Shown here in pieces: positions 1 to 11,802 of a stretch of DNA of 64,000 nt. The stretch is from Sulfurospirillum cavolei. GTDB taxonomy: Bacteria > Campylobacterota > Campylobacteria > Campylobacterales > Sulfurospirillaceae. The translations under genes and the position numbers were made by a program. The notes below the pieces were generated by a model. The model was not told where the DNA came from, searched no databases, and worked only from the letters and a program-made list of their open reading frames with translations. The DNA is taken from contig NZ_AP014724.1 in NCBI RefSeq assembly GCF_001548055.1, forward strand, positions 1-64,000. Direction: 5' to 3'. Positions within the stretch are counted from its first letter, which is position 1. Each line of letters starts with the position of its first letter.

Positions 1-159
1 ATTTTTGTCCTTTATTCACGTCTTTTGTCACAGTGTGAATAACTTTTTTCACATTATAGCGGCACTTGCTTTAACAAGGAACTAATAATAGTTTGGTTAA
101 AATAAAACAAACTTATTCACATGTTATTCACGATGTGAAGACTTTTTTAAGGAGATTGA
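1..159. other. oriC: Probable oriC: DnaA-box cluster upstream of dnaA
   Basis: Four exact copies of TTATTCAC lie in 130 bases: 12-19 (+), 35-42 (-), 113-120 (+) and 124-131 (+). This core matches the Campylobacterota DnaA-box type (TTCATTCAC/TTATTCAC family) rather than strict TTATCCACA. The stretch between them (about 60-112) is AT-rich and could be the unwinding element. Location directly before dnaA fits a replication origin. That the window coordinate starts here suggests the record was opened at the origin. Further boxes may lie before base 1, outside the window. Confidence 0.75.
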
Positions 160-1485
160 TTGTTAGCCGACACCGTTATTGAACTCTTAAAAGAAGAGAT
201 CTCTTCTTTAGAATTTGAACGCTACATCAAACAACTTAAATTTAACGAAAAAGCATCCAATTCAGACCAAATGGTTTTTGTCGCTCCCAATATTTTAATT
301 TCCAATTGGGTTAAAACCAAATACGCCGAAAAAATAGCCCATCTTTTTGAACTCAAAACGGGGAAAAAACCCGAAATTAAAGTCGTACTCAAAGAACACC
401 TCAAAACATCCAAGGTTAAATCAAGCTCCATAGAAATGATCGAAGCGATCAAAAACGTCAAAAATACGATTTTAAATCCTTCCTACACGTTTGACAGCTT
501 CGTCGTCGGAAGTTCTAACCAATACGCTTATACTGCCGCAAAATCCATCGCCGAAAAACCGGGCATTATGTACAATCCCGTTTTTATCTACGGACCGACC
601 GGCCTTGGTAAAACCCACCTGATTCATGCGATAGGCAATTATTGTCAAACCAAAGGAAAAATCGTTATTTACGCAACGATCGAGCAATTTATGAACGATT
701 TTACCTATAACCTTCGCAACCAATCCATGGATCGATTTCGTGAAAAATACCGCAATTGCGATGTTTTATTGATAGACGATACCCAATTTTTATCCAACAA
801 AATTCAAACGCAAGAAGAGTTTTTTCATACGTTTAACGAATTGCACTCGGCCGGTAAACAGATCGTTTTAACGTCCGATAAACCGCCTAAAATGATTAAC
901 GGTTTAGAAGATCGTCTCAAAAGCCGTTTTGAATGGGGGTTAATCGCCGATATCGGACTGCCCGAACTTGAAACGAAAATTGCGATTATCAAGAAAAAGT
1001 GTGAGCTTGACGGCATCAATTTAAACAGCGACATCGTCAATTACATCGCTTCCAATATGGGCGACAATATTCGTGAAATCGAAAGTGCTATTATTAACCT
1101 TAATGCCTATGCCTTATTGATGCGCCAAGAAATTACGCTTGATTTTGCGAAAAACGTTATGCGCGAACAAATTAAAGAACGCCGCGAAAATATCAGTCTT
1201 GAAGATATTATTCAGATTATTGCAAAAGACCTAAATATCAAACCGAGCGAAATCAAATCGACCAAGCGCAGTAAAAACATCGTCGAAGCCAGACGCATCG
1301 GCATTTATTTAGCCAGAACCCTAACCCCTAATTCCATGCCTTCCTTGGCATCGTATTTCGGTATGAAAGATCATACGGCGGTTTCGCACAATATTAAAAA
1401 AATTAACGAACTAATCGAAACAAACGAAGCCTTTAAACTCAAAGTTGAAGATCTTAAAAATAAAATTTTGACCAAAGAAAAATAA
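160..1485 (+). CDS. dnaA: Chromosomal replication initiator protein DnaA
   Basis: DnaA binds DnaA boxes at the origin, melts the duplex and helps load the replicative helicase. The 441-residue product has the normal domain order: N-terminal interaction domain (about 1-80), short linker, AAA+ ATPase with Walker A GPTGLGKT near residue 145 and Walker B LLIDD near 203, and a C-terminal helix-turn-helix with the signature DHTAVSHN near residue 404. Translation starts at TTG 160; AAGGAG at 149-154 gives a normal spacing and there is no better ATG. It lies directly downstream of four DnaA boxes, so autoregulation is likely. dnaN follows after 154 bases. Confidence 0.98.
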   Translation: MLADTVIELLKEEISSLEFERYIKQLKFNEKASNSDQMVFVAPNILISNWVKTKYAEKIAHLFELKTGKKPEIKVVLKEHLKTSKVKSSSIEMIEAIKNVKNTILNPSYTFDSFVVGSSNQYAYTAAKSIAEKPGIMYNPVFIYGPTGLGKTHLIHAIGNYCQTKGKIVIYATIEQFMNDFTYNLRNQSMDRFREKYRNCDVLLIDDTQFLSNKIQTQEEFFHTFNELHSAGKQIVLTSDKPPKMINGLEDRLKSRFEWGLIADIGLPELETKIAIIKKKCELDGINLNSDIVNYIASNMGDNIREIESAIINLNAYALLMRQEITLDFAKNVMREQIKERRENISLEDIIQIIAKDLNIKPSEIKSTKRSKNIVEARRIGIYLARTLTPNSMPSLASYFGMKDHTAVSHNIKKINELIETNEAFKLKVEDLKNKILTKEK

Positions 1486-1639
1486 AAAGTTTTAGAGAAA
1501 AACGTGATGACATGTGAAAAACAAGAACCAAAACTTTCACTACAAAAAGCCCTATTTTTAGGTATAATGTATCTTGTTTTCACTCATTCAACCCAAACTA
1601 CTACTTCAACTATTTTAATAAATAATTAAAGGAGACTCA

Positions 1640-2707
1640 ATGAAAGTTTCGATTAAAAAAAGCATTTTAGAAAACATTCTTCTCAATACTCAACCTTACC
1701 TTGAGAAAAAAGATTTGAGTCAAATCACTTCACATGTACTTTTATCGACGGAAGAAAATCAACTCGTTATCAAAGCAACCGACTATGAGATTGGTTTGAG
1801 TTACCATACTCCCGAAGTTTTGATTAGTACATTCGGTCAAGCCAGTGCGAACGGAAAAAAACTCTTAGATATTATTAAAAGTTTGAAAGACGATGATATC
1901 GTACTTGAAACAATTAACGATTATCTTCATATTCAACAAAGCCATTCCAAATTTAAACTTCCGATGCTCAATCCTTCCGATTTCCCGATCTTTCCGGCAA
2001 TCGACAACAAACCGAAATTTAACATCGACAGTGCGACTTTGGTACGCGCAATTAAAAAAATTGCCCCTTCCATCGATACGAACAATCCAAAATTTGAACT
2101 TAACGGTGCATTGATCGATATTAAAGACAATACGATTCATCTGGTTGCTACCGATACAAAACGTTTGGCGGTTATGAGTATTGAGCAACAAACCGAACAC
2201 AATTTTTCGTTGATTATTCCTAAAAAAGCCATTTCGGAAATTCAAAAACTCTTTTTCGACGAAATCGAAATTTTCTACGATGAAAATACGTTGATTGCAC
2301 AATCGAGCTATTTTACCTTCTACACAAAGCTCATTAACGGTAAATTTCCCGATTACGCACGCATTATTCCTAAAACAAAAAATTATTCACTCTCGCTCAG
2401 TCGAGAATTAATGATCGATGCAATCAAACAAATTGCAATTATTTCGGCGGAAATTAAACTCACGTTTCAATCCGAAAAGATTATTTTTGAGAGTTTAAAC
2501 GACGATAACATTGAAGCAAAAACGGAAATCGATTTTCATACGGGACTTGAAAACGAAATTTACCTTGCGGTAAACAGCCGTTACGTTTTAGATTTTCTAT
2601 CTCACATCGAAAACAACAGTTTTACCTTAGGTTTTAACGATAGCGGTCTTCCTTTTACCTTAGAAAGTGAAAATTTTATGACGATCGTTATGCCGATTAT
2701 GATATAA
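1640..2707 (+). CDS. dnaN: DNA polymerase III beta subunit (sliding clamp)
   Basis: The clamp encircles DNA and tethers the replicative polymerase. The 355-residue length and three repeated clamp folds fit the family; the C-terminal MPI/L-type end is typical. ATG 1640 is preceded by AAAGGAG. A TATAAT at 1563-1568 inside the dnaA-dnaN gap indicates its own promoter, so dnaN need not depend on the dnaA transcript. gyrB follows after 25 bases, which suggests co-transcription. Confidence 0.97.
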   Translation: MKVSIKKSILENILLNTQPYLEKKDLSQITSHVLLSTEENQLVIKATDYEIGLSYHTPEVLISTFGQASANGKKLLDIIKSLKDDDIVLETINDYLHIQQSHSKFKLPMLNPSDFPIFPAIDNKPKFNIDSATLVRAIKKIAPSIDTNNPKFELNGALIDIKDNTIHLVATDTKRLAVMSIEQQTEHNFSLIIPKKAISEIQKLFFDEIEIFYDENTLIAQSSYFTFYTKLINGKFPDYARIIPKTKNYSLSLSRELMIDAIKQIAIISAEIKLTFQSEKIIFESLNDDNIEAKTEIDFHTGLENEIYLAVNSRYVLDFLSHIENNSFTLGFNDSGLPFTLESENFMTIVMPIMI

Positions 2708-2717
2708 GAATTATTAA

Positions 2718-5044
<2,327 letters not shown>

Positions 5045-5045
<1 letters not shown>

Positions 5046-6460
5046 TGCTCTATTCGGAGAAGAAAGAAAGAGAAAATCGATTTATTACCGCCTTAAAAAT
5101 TGCCTTTCCTTTTCTTCTTCTCTTGGGCATATTTTTTCATGCATCACAGCTTTTTAAGCACGATACGTTCAATTTTATTCTTCTCATTTTATTAATTCCC
5201 GTTTACGTGTATTACACGGTTTATTTGATCTATTACGGTTTTCAAACGACGCTGATCGATCCGATTACTAAAACATTTAATCGAACAAAAATTCTCTCAA
5301 AAATTGAAAAGATCAAACAAAAAGATCAAACACTGATTGTTTTATTACATGTCAAAAATTTGAGTGATATTAACGATCGCTACGGCTTTAATAACGGTGA
5401 TAGCGTTTTGAAAAAATTGATTGAAAAATTACAAGCGTTTTTGACTGAACATCATTTAAAAAACGTACCGATCGGTCGTTACAGTAACAGTATGTTTCTT
5501 TTTTATACGCGTTATCCTTCTTTAGAGCTAAAACACTTTATGATGCTTTTTACGAAAAGCATTCAAAATGTCGGTATCGATAATATCGAAGTTAAAATCG
5601 ATTTTGCGATGATTGGAGCACATTACGACGAATCGACGGAAAACATCATTGAAAAATTGATTTTATTGAGCGAAGAAACGGATAAAAAAGAAGAAGAAAC
5701 GGTAATATTAAAACCCGATGCTATGAATAAAATGATTGTTCATGCCATTCAGGAAAACCGTCTTTTTTTTAAATATCAACCCTGCGTAAAATACGACGAC
5801 CGTTCCCAAAAACTGTATGAAATTTTAACGCGTATCGATTTACAAGAACAAGGTATTCTTAGTAAGCAACAAATTCAACGTATTGTCAACCATGCGGGAT
5901 ATGAAAAAGAGTTCGACGAAAAAGTTTTTGGATTGCTTTTAGAAGAGTTAAAACCACTTTTAGAACAAACCGATGCGTTGTTTTGCATTGAAATTTCGCC
6001 GGTTTCACTGCGAAATACCGCTTTTAAACGTTACCTTCAAACGCTTTTTAAACGTCTCAAAATCGATCCGAATCGTTTTATTCTCGAAATTATCGAAAAA
6101 AAAAGTTACGAAGAGATGGGGCGTTTTAATGAAATTGTTAAAAGTTACCGAGAATTCGGTTTTAAAATCGCACTTGGAAATTTTGGCGGAAATAACGCGA
6201 GTTTCGAGTATTTAAAATATCTTACGATTGATTGGATAAAATTTGATATTGAATTTACCAAAAATATTGAAGCGGATCCATACCGTGTTTTACTCAAGCA
6301 TTATAGTGAACTGGCAAGGTCGCTTCATATACGGACTATGATAAAATTTGTCGATAAAAAGACTCTTTTTGAAAAAGCAAAAGCGTACGAACCTGATTTT
6401 ATACAGGGATTTTATATCTCAAAGCCCAAATCCATAGGAGAAATAGATGAAATATGGTGA
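5045..6460 (+). CDS. Membrane-anchored degenerate GGDEF-EAL protein
   Basis: Two hydrophobic segments (about residues 17-32 and 39-62) anchor the protein. They are followed by a GGDEF-like domain (about 70-215) and an EAL-like domain (about 235-470). Both active sites look lost: the GGDEF position reads GRYSNSMF near residue 145, the EAL position reads YEILTR near 257, and the DDFG loop reads GNFGGN. The lysine-containing IKFD motif survives. The known family makes or breaks c-di-GMP; here a binding, scaffolding or purely structural role is more likely (inference). The gene overlaps gyrB by 1 base and queF by 14 bases, so it sits inside a housekeeping operon. Confidence 0.8.
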
Positions 6461-6842
6461 AAAAATTATTAAAGAGTTTGATGTTGAAAAAGATTTGGAA
6501 ATTTGGCCCAATCAACACAAAAAAAATTACGTTATTAAATTGACCTTGCCGGAGTTTTGTTGTTTGTGTCCACGAAGCGGTTATCCTGATTTTGCAACAA
6601 TTTACATCGATTATATTCCAAACGAGTGGGTGGTCGAGTTAAAAGCGATCAAACTTTACATCAACAGTTTTATGAATCGTAATATCAGCCATGAAAATTC
6701 GGCAAATGAAATTTACGATCTTTTAGACACAAAACTCAAACCCAAGTGGCTCAAAGTCGTTGCCGATTTTAATCCGCGCGGAAACGTTCATACCGTTATC
6801 GAAATCGATTCTAAAGTCGTACGAAACGAGAGCACATGTTAA
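6447..6842 (+). CDS. queF: NADPH-dependent 7-cyano-7-deazaguanine reductase QueF
   Basis: QueF reduces preQ0 to preQ1 in queuosine biosynthesis for tRNA modification. At 131 residues it is the short single-domain type. The catalytic cysteine is Cys41 in LCPRSGYPDF, with Asp48 in the same motif. The NADPH-side signature ELKAIKLYINSF follows. ATG 6447 has GGAG just upstream inside the preceding gene, which it overlaps by 14 bases; its own end overlaps the next start by 7 bases. Only this pathway step is visible in the window. Confidence 0.95.
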   Translation: MKYGEKIIKEFDVEKDLEIWPNQHKKNYVIKLTLPEFCCLCPRSGYPDFATIYIDYIPNEWVVELKAIKLYINSFMNRNISHENSANEIYDLLDTKLKPKWLKVVADFNPRGNVHTVIEIDSKVVRNESTC

Positions 6843-8047
6843 ATCCAAAACTCATCGAACAATTTTTCGGCGCGGCGTCTATTCAACGTTGGAACGATTA
6901 TCCGCGTATGGTAGAGTTGGTGGAACTCGACAAACAAGCACACAAGTTTATTATCGCTTATTTCGTGGCGAAAATGGAAGGTGACGAAAGTATCGATATG
7001 CGTTCGTTGATTGAAGCGGGTATTTTCGAATTTTTGCGCCGTGTGGTTGTGACCGATATTCGCCCTGACGTTTTTCGAAGAGCACTTCAAAAAAAAGAAA
7101 AAGAGATTAATACGTGGGTACTTTCCCAACTGTACGATTCGCTCAGTGAAATTGAAAACGGAGCGTTTTACCGACGGTTTGAGACGTATATTAGCGATAG
7201 TTCTATGTATAAAAAAGAGCGTTTTATTTTAAAAGCAGCTTCTTACATGTCAACGCGTTGGGAATTTTCAATCGTGTATCAAACGAGCCAATTTTTAAAC
7301 AATATCGACCGTGTTAAAGAAGCGGTCGAAGAGGAAATCGAGGATTATTACGAGCTGATTAGCATTCGAAAAATGGCGATGAATAAGAAAATTTCGAAAG
7401 TAATCGATCTAAGCGGACGTCTTCGTTTTCAAAAACGTTGGGCGCAAACGCCGCGCATTCCCGAAACGTCCGTTTTGGGACACATGCTCATCGTCGCGAT
7501 TTTGGGTTATTTTTATTCGCTCTCGGCCAAAGCGTGCGACACTCGTTTGGTCAATAACTTTTTTTGTGCCCTGTTCCACGATCTTCCCGAAGCTTTAACG
7601 CGCGATATTATCTCTCCGGTCAAATATTCCGTAAGCGGTTTGGACGACATTATCAGCGAATTTGAAATTAAGATGATCGAAGAAGAAATTTTGCCGAATT
7701 TACCCGAGGGTTTACTCAAAGAGTTTAAGTATTTGCTCGGTTTGTACGGCGACAACCATAAAGACGAATTTATGAATCGCATTTTTGAGCATGAAATAAC
7801 GGCGATCGACGATCCTTGCGAATACAACGAAGAGCGATTCCATACCATCGACGGTAAAGCACTTAAAAATTGCGATAATTTAGCCGCATTTATCGAAGCT
7901 ACGCTTTCGATTTCGCACGGCGTCAAATCCAAAGAGTTGATCCAAGGTAAAGAACATATTCGTCAAAAGCTCAAAGAAAAAGGGAAAATGGGCAATGCCG
8001 ATTTTTACGAGTTAGCCTTGGAAATTGAAAACTATTTTGGAGCGTAA
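6836..8047 (+). CDS. HD-domain metal-dependent phosphohydrolase
   Basis: A 403-residue protein with an HD hydrolase core in its C-terminal half: a histidine in GHML near residue 214, the HD pair in FHDLPEAL near 248, and a distal aspartate in IDDPCEY near 324. The spacing and the LPEALT motif resemble YfbR-type 5'-deoxynucleotidases, but the roughly 190-residue N-terminal region is extra and unrecognised. Substrate is unknown. It starts inside queF (7-base overlap), so it belongs to the gyrB-queF transcript. It ends 20 bases before the 3' end of the SRP RNA, which is transcribed towards it. Confidence 0.8.
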   Translation: MLNPKLIEQFFGAASIQRWNDYPRMVELVELDKQAHKFIIAYFVAKMEGDESIDMRSLIEAGIFEFLRRVVVTDIRPDVFRRALQKKEKEINTWVLSQLYDSLSEIENGAFYRRFETYISDSSMYKKERFILKAASYMSTRWEFSIVYQTSQFLNNIDRVKEAVEEEIEDYYELISIRKMAMNKKISKVIDLSGRLRFQKRWAQTPRIPETSVLGHMLIVAILGYFYSLSAKACDTRLVNNFFCALFHDLPEALTRDIISPVKYSVSGLDDIISEFEIKMIEEEILPNLPEGLLKEFKYLLGLYGDNHKDEFMNRIFEHEITAIDDPCEYNEERFHTIDGKALKNCDNLAAFIEATLSISHGVKSKELIQGKEHIRQKLKEKGKMGNADFYELALEIENYFGA

Positions 8048-8066
8048 AAGAAGTATAAAATAAAAA

Positions 8067-8172
8067 CCCTCTTCCAGATGGCTGCGGCACACACCTTAAA
8101 AAAGTGCTCTGCTGTGTTCCCACCCTGAAGCGATGCTCTTAGAAGACGTTGCACAGGTCTAGAAGAAGGCGA
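8067..8172 (-). ncRNA. ffs: Signal recognition particle RNA (4.5S type)
   Basis: Read on the minus strand this 105-base stretch has the SRP domain IV hairpin: UCAGG on the 5' side, a GUG-GGAA-CAC tetraloop stem, and AGCAG on the 3' side, matching the family consensus. The ends pair over 12 bp (8158-8169 with 8068-8079, including G-U pairs), giving the long rod expected. The 3' end runs into a T-tract on the minus strand (8060-8066). A TAAAAT -10 element lies at 8178-8183 (minus), six bases before the likely 5' end. It is transcribed against the flanking genes. Confidence 0.88.
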
Positions 8173-8216
8173 AGCGTATTTTACCCAAAAATTCTTAAAA
8201 AACATAGAGGAAGCGT

Positions 8217-8891
8217 ATGGTCGATCCTAAAATTGAAGCAAGTTGGAAGAAGGTTTTATTGGACGAGTTTCAAAAACCCTATTTTGAGACCTTAAAAGCT
8301 TTTTTGCTCGAAGAAAAAAAACATTTTACGATCTATCCGAGCGGGCAAAATATCTTTGCGGCGTTTGATCATACACCATTTGACAAAGTTAAAGTGGTTA
8401 TTTTAGGGCAAGATCCTTATCATGGAACAGGTCAAGCACACGGACTCTCTTTTTCGGTGCAAGAAGGCGTGCCGTATCCTCCCTCTTTGCAAAATATTTT
8501 CAAAGAACTTCACGATGACTTAGGATGCCCTATCCCTCAAAACGGAACCTTGAGCGCATGGGCAAATCAAGGCGTTTTTTTGCTCAACACCGTTTTAACC
8601 GTACGTGCGGGCGAAGCCAATTCGCATCGCGGACAAGGATGGGAAATCTTTACGGACGAGGTTATCAAACGTCTAAGCGCGCAAAAAGAGCATCTTGTTT
8701 TTATTCTTTGGGGAAGTCCCGCCGGTGCGAAAGCTTCGCTGATCGATGCAAAAAAACATCTCATTTTGCGTTCCGTTCACCCTTCACCTTTATCAAGTTA
8801 TCGCGGATTTTTCGGTTCAAAACCATTTTCCAAAAGTAACGACTATTTGATTCAAACCCGACAACAACCGATTCAATGGTGTCTTTCTTAA
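8217..8891 (+). CDS. ung: Uracil-DNA glycosylase
   Basis: Removes uracil from DNA, the first step of base-excision repair of deaminated cytosine. The 224-residue product has the family-1 motifs: GQDPYHG with catalytic Asp66, and HPSPLSSYRGFFG with the catalytic histidine near residue 188. ATG 8217 follows AGAGGAAG. The last 16 bases overlap the start of mutY, so two base-excision glycosylases are translationally coupled. Confidence 0.98.
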   Translation: MVDPKIEASWKKVLLDEFQKPYFETLKAFLLEEKKHFTIYPSGQNIFAAFDHTPFDKVKVVILGQDPYHGTGQAHGLSFSVQEGVPYPPSLQNIFKELHDDLGCPIPQNGTLSAWANQGVFLLNTVLTVRAGEANSHRGQGWEIFTDEVIKRLSAQKEHLVFILWGSPAGAKASLIDAKKHLILRSVHPSPLSSYRGFFGSKPFSKSNDYLIQTRQQPIQWCLS

Positions 8892-9862
8892 GCGTCGTTC
8901 ACGATCGCCTTTACGCGTGGTATCAAACTAACGGTCGTCACGATTTACCGTGGCGACAAACCGACGATGCGTATCGTATTTATCTCAGCGAGATTATGCT
9001 TCAGCAAACGCAAGTTAAAACCGTTTTGGAGCGGTTTTATTTTCCGTTTTTAAAGCGATTTGAAACCCTTCAAAGTGTAGCCGAAGCTCCTTTGGACGAT
9101 GTTTTAAAAGCATGGGAAGGTCTTGGATATTACACGCGGGCTAAAAACCTTCATCATACGGCACTGACATGTCAGGGGGTTTTGCCGAAAACTCCCGAAG
9201 AACTCGGTGGACTTAAGGGAATCGGAAAAAGTACGGCGCATGCAATCTGTGCATTTGCCTATCGCCAAGCGTTGCCTATTTTGGATGCCAACGTTAAGCG
9301 TGTTTTATGCCGTTATTTTGCCTTACACGTCAAGAATGAAAATGTATTGTGGCAAAAGGCATGGGAGCTTTTGGATACGAAACGCCCCTTTGAGTATAAT
9401 CAAGCGATGATGGATTTAGGCTCGATGGTTTGTACGTCTAAAAATCCTACATGTAATGCGTGTCCGATGAAACTGACATGTCAAGGTAAAACATACCCCG
9501 AAAACTATCCTCAAAACATTAAAAAACCGAAAATTCCGATTAAAAAACGGTTTGTTTCGGTTGTGATTTGTGAAGGAAAATTAGGATTGATTCAACGTAA
9601 AGAGAGGCTTTTGCACGGACTTTGGGGTTTTGTGCAAACGGATGAAAAACCCGAAGGTCGTTTTTTGGGTATCGTCCGTCATACTTACAGTCATTTTAAA
9701 CTCGAACTCGAAGTGTTTCAACCGGGATGTTGCACCAAAACATTTGACGGTTGGTTTGACGAAGAGGAAATAGCCTCGTTAGCTCTCTCGACGGTCGATA
9801 AAAAAATACTACGATGCTGGCGTAGCATGATGATGAAAAGCATCGTTTCGAACACCGACTAA
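8876..9862 (+). CDS. mutY: A/G-specific adenine DNA glycosylase MutY
   Basis: Removes adenine mispaired with 8-oxoguanine. The 328-residue protein has the helix-hairpin-helix motif LKGIGKSTAHAI (near 115-126), the catalytic Asp in LDANVKR, and the [4Fe-4S] ligand set C-X6-C-X2-C-X5-C near residues 184-200. A short C-terminal NUDIX-like 8-oxoG recognition domain follows. The start overlaps ung by 16 bases. The last 54 bases overlap the 3' end of the oppositely oriented transporter gene, so the two coding ends share sequence. Confidence 0.96.
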   Translation: MVSFLSVVHDRLYAWYQTNGRHDLPWRQTDDAYRIYLSEIMLQQTQVKTVLERFYFPFLKRFETLQSVAEAPLDDVLKAWEGLGYYTRAKNLHHTALTCQGVLPKTPEELGGLKGIGKSTAHAICAFAYRQALPILDANVKRVLCRYFALHVKNENVLWQKAWELLDTKRPFEYNQAMMDLGSMVCTSKNPTCNACPMKLTCQGKTYPENYPQNIKKPKIPIKKRFVSVVICEGKLGLIQRKERLLHGLWGFVQTDEKPEGRFLGIVRHTYSHFKLELEVFQPGCCTKTFDGWFDEEEIASLALSTVDKKILRCWRSMMMKSIVSNTD

Positions 9863-10999
9863 AAAGAGCGTTACGCTGCAAAGACTTACGCCCATCATCA
9901 CGCCCATAACGGGTAAAAGCGTTCCATCATGCAAAAAGCTTGCGACAAAGCCCATCAAAGCACCCATACTGTACTGTAAAACGCCGATAATCGCGTTCGC
10001 GGATGCACTGATGTTCGGGAAAAATTCTAGCGTCAATGAAACTGAGTTGGAAAAAATAAAGCCTAAAGAGCCGATGTAAAGCATAATCAACGGGAAAATA
10101 AAAGTAATGCTTTGATCGCGAAGTATAAAAAGTAAAAAACCCAAAAATGCTTGCAAAACCATACCGAAACGCAAAAGATAAAAAGGCTCGATACGTTTGA
10201 CAAGATGGGCGTTGAGCCTACCTGTCAGCATCAGTAAGATGACGTTACTTGCAAAGAAAAACGAAAAAAGCGTCGCTCCGATATGAAAATGTTCCATATA
10301 AATAAACGACGAAGAGGTAATGAACGTGTACATCCCGGACGAGCACAATATTTGCGATACGATCAAAACCATCGCCGTTTTATGGCTTAAAACGCGTTTG
10401 TAATTTTGAAAAGGAGTTATTTTCGTGCTGGTTTGTACACCTTTGGGAAAGAAAAAAAAGTAGATTGTAAGAATCATAAAGGCATAAACGCACAAAAAAA
10501 CAAAAATACTTCGCCATGAAAAAAGTTTTAAAAATAAAGCACCGAGCGTAGGTGCGATTAGCGGTGCGGTTAGCATAATCATAGCAATCAGTGAAAAGAC
10601 GCGCGCACTCTCTTTACCCTCGTATCGATCGCGTACAGTTGCAGATACGTTAACCGTAGCAATACCGCCGCCGAAAGATTGAATCGCGCGTAAAATCCAA
10701 AAAAGCGTAATATCGTGCGTAAAAATGAGCGCAAAGCTACTGAGTCCGAAAAGAATCAATCCAATACTAATCAGCGGCTTTCTTCCGTAAGCGTCCGAAA
10801 TCGGCCCACCGAAAAGCTGACCCATCGCAATACCGAAGAAAAAAAGACTGAGACTAAATTCAACGTTGGGTATGGAAGTATGAAGGTCGCTTGCGATGGA
10901 GGGGAATGCCGGTAAATACATGTCGATCGACAAAGGAGAAATTGCCGATAAAGAGGCGAGAATAAGGATTAGCTGACGTTCGCTTAAAGAGTGGGACAT
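9809..10999 (-). CDS. MFS drug-resistance transporter, Bcr/CflA type
   Basis: A 396-residue inner-membrane protein with about twelve hydrophobic segments. The N-terminal signature LSPLSIDMYLPAFP after the first helix and the GPISDAYGRKPL loop between helices 2 and 3 place it in the Bcr/CflA group of proton-driven multidrug exporters. Substrate cannot be told from sequence. ATG 10999 (minus) is preceded by GGAAA. The gene converges on mutY with a 54-base overlap; upstream it is divergent from a lipoprotein gene. Confidence 0.88.
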   Translation of the reverse strand: MSHSLSERQLILILASLSAISPLSIDMYLPAFPSIASDLHTSIPNVEFSLSLFFFGIAMGQLFGGPISDAYGRKPLISIGLILFGLSSFALIFTHDITLFWILRAIQSFGGGIATVNVSATVRDRYEGKESARVFSLIAMIMLTAPLIAPTLGALFLKLFSWRSIFVFLCVYAFMILTIYFFFFPKGVQTSTKITPFQNYKRVLSHKTAMVLIVSQILCSSGMYTFITSSSFIYMEHFHIGATLFSFFFASNVILLMLTGRLNAHLVKRIEPFYLLRFGMVLQAFLGFLLFILRDQSITFIFPLIMLYIGSLGFIFSNSVSLTLEFFPNISASANAIIGVLQYSMGALMGFVASFLHDGTLLPVMGVMMGVSLCSVTLFLVGVRNDAFHHHATPAS

Positions 11000-11124
11000 T
11001 CTTTTTTTCCGTAATTTTTTAAAAGATTATAGGCGATTAGGTTAAATTGAATGTTAATAAAATCCTTTTGAATGCTTTAAGTCGTTGCGTTATACAATAA
11101 AGTCAAACGTGTCAAGGAGCGTCT

Positions 11125-11793
11125 ATGTTACGAAAATGGTTAACCCTTTTGATTACGGCATGGCTTTTGCTCGGTTGCAACGATAAAGCGGCAAACCACG
11201 CGAATGTTACGGTCGAGGGTGTGGACGCAAGTGAGCAAAATGCCATTAAATCGGTTATTTTGAACGGGAAAAATCCTCCCAAAGAGTACCTCGAACTTGC
11301 ATGGAAAAAACTCAAATGTAGCGATGCAATTAGCCAAAGAATCGGAAAACGGGCGGTTTTTATTGCACATCGATTTCAAGAAAAACAGATTTACGGCGGA
11401 GAAATAACGCGCGAGGAAATCTTTTTTATCGGAAACGATAAACCGAGCAAGATTATCGATTTTGACGTCAAAACGGCATTTAGCGCATTTTTGGCGACAC
11501 CGAGTATCCAAGAGATTTTTGCGTCTTCTATTTGGGATTTGAAACGGTTGCACGAATTATTTTCAACAAGTGCAAACGATGCTTCGGCCAAAGAGACGAT
11601 CAAAGATTTTATTTATTCGATCAAACGTTTTTCCAAAGAGGATCAAAGCTACATTGATCAAGCGATTTCCACGGCAAATACGCCGATGTCTATTGCCAAT
11701 AATACGGCGTTGTTCATCGTTATGCGCCTTTTTCCCGAACTCTTAGAAGAGCTGTTGTTTGACGAAATAACGTACAAGGGCAAATATTATTAA
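11125..11793 (+). CDS. Putative lipoprotein of unknown function
   Basis: The 222-residue product begins with a basic N-terminus, a hydrophobic run and the lipobox LLLGC (Cys18), so a lipid-anchored envelope protein is expected. The rest is mixed charged helical sequence without a family I recognise. AAGGAG precedes ATG 11125, and TACAAT at 11093-11098 is a likely -10 element. A Sel1-repeat gene follows after 9 bases with its own AAGGAG, suggesting a two-gene operon. Confidence 0.7.
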   Translation: MLRKWLTLLITAWLLLGCNDKAANHANVTVEGVDASEQNAIKSVILNGKNPPKEYLELAWKKLKCSDAISQRIGKRAVFIAHRFQEKQIYGGEITREEIFFIGNDKPSKIIDFDVKTAFSAFLATPSIQEIFASSIWDLKRLHELFSTSANDASAKETIKDFIYSIKRFSKEDQSYIDQAISTANTPMSIANNTALFIVMRLFPELLEELLFDEITYKGKYY

Positions 11794-11802
11794 GGAGATA
11801 CG

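Noticed and set aside
1486-1639. Second DnaA-box cluster between dnaA and dnaN
   Set aside because: No exact TTATTCAC core was found there; only partial matches.
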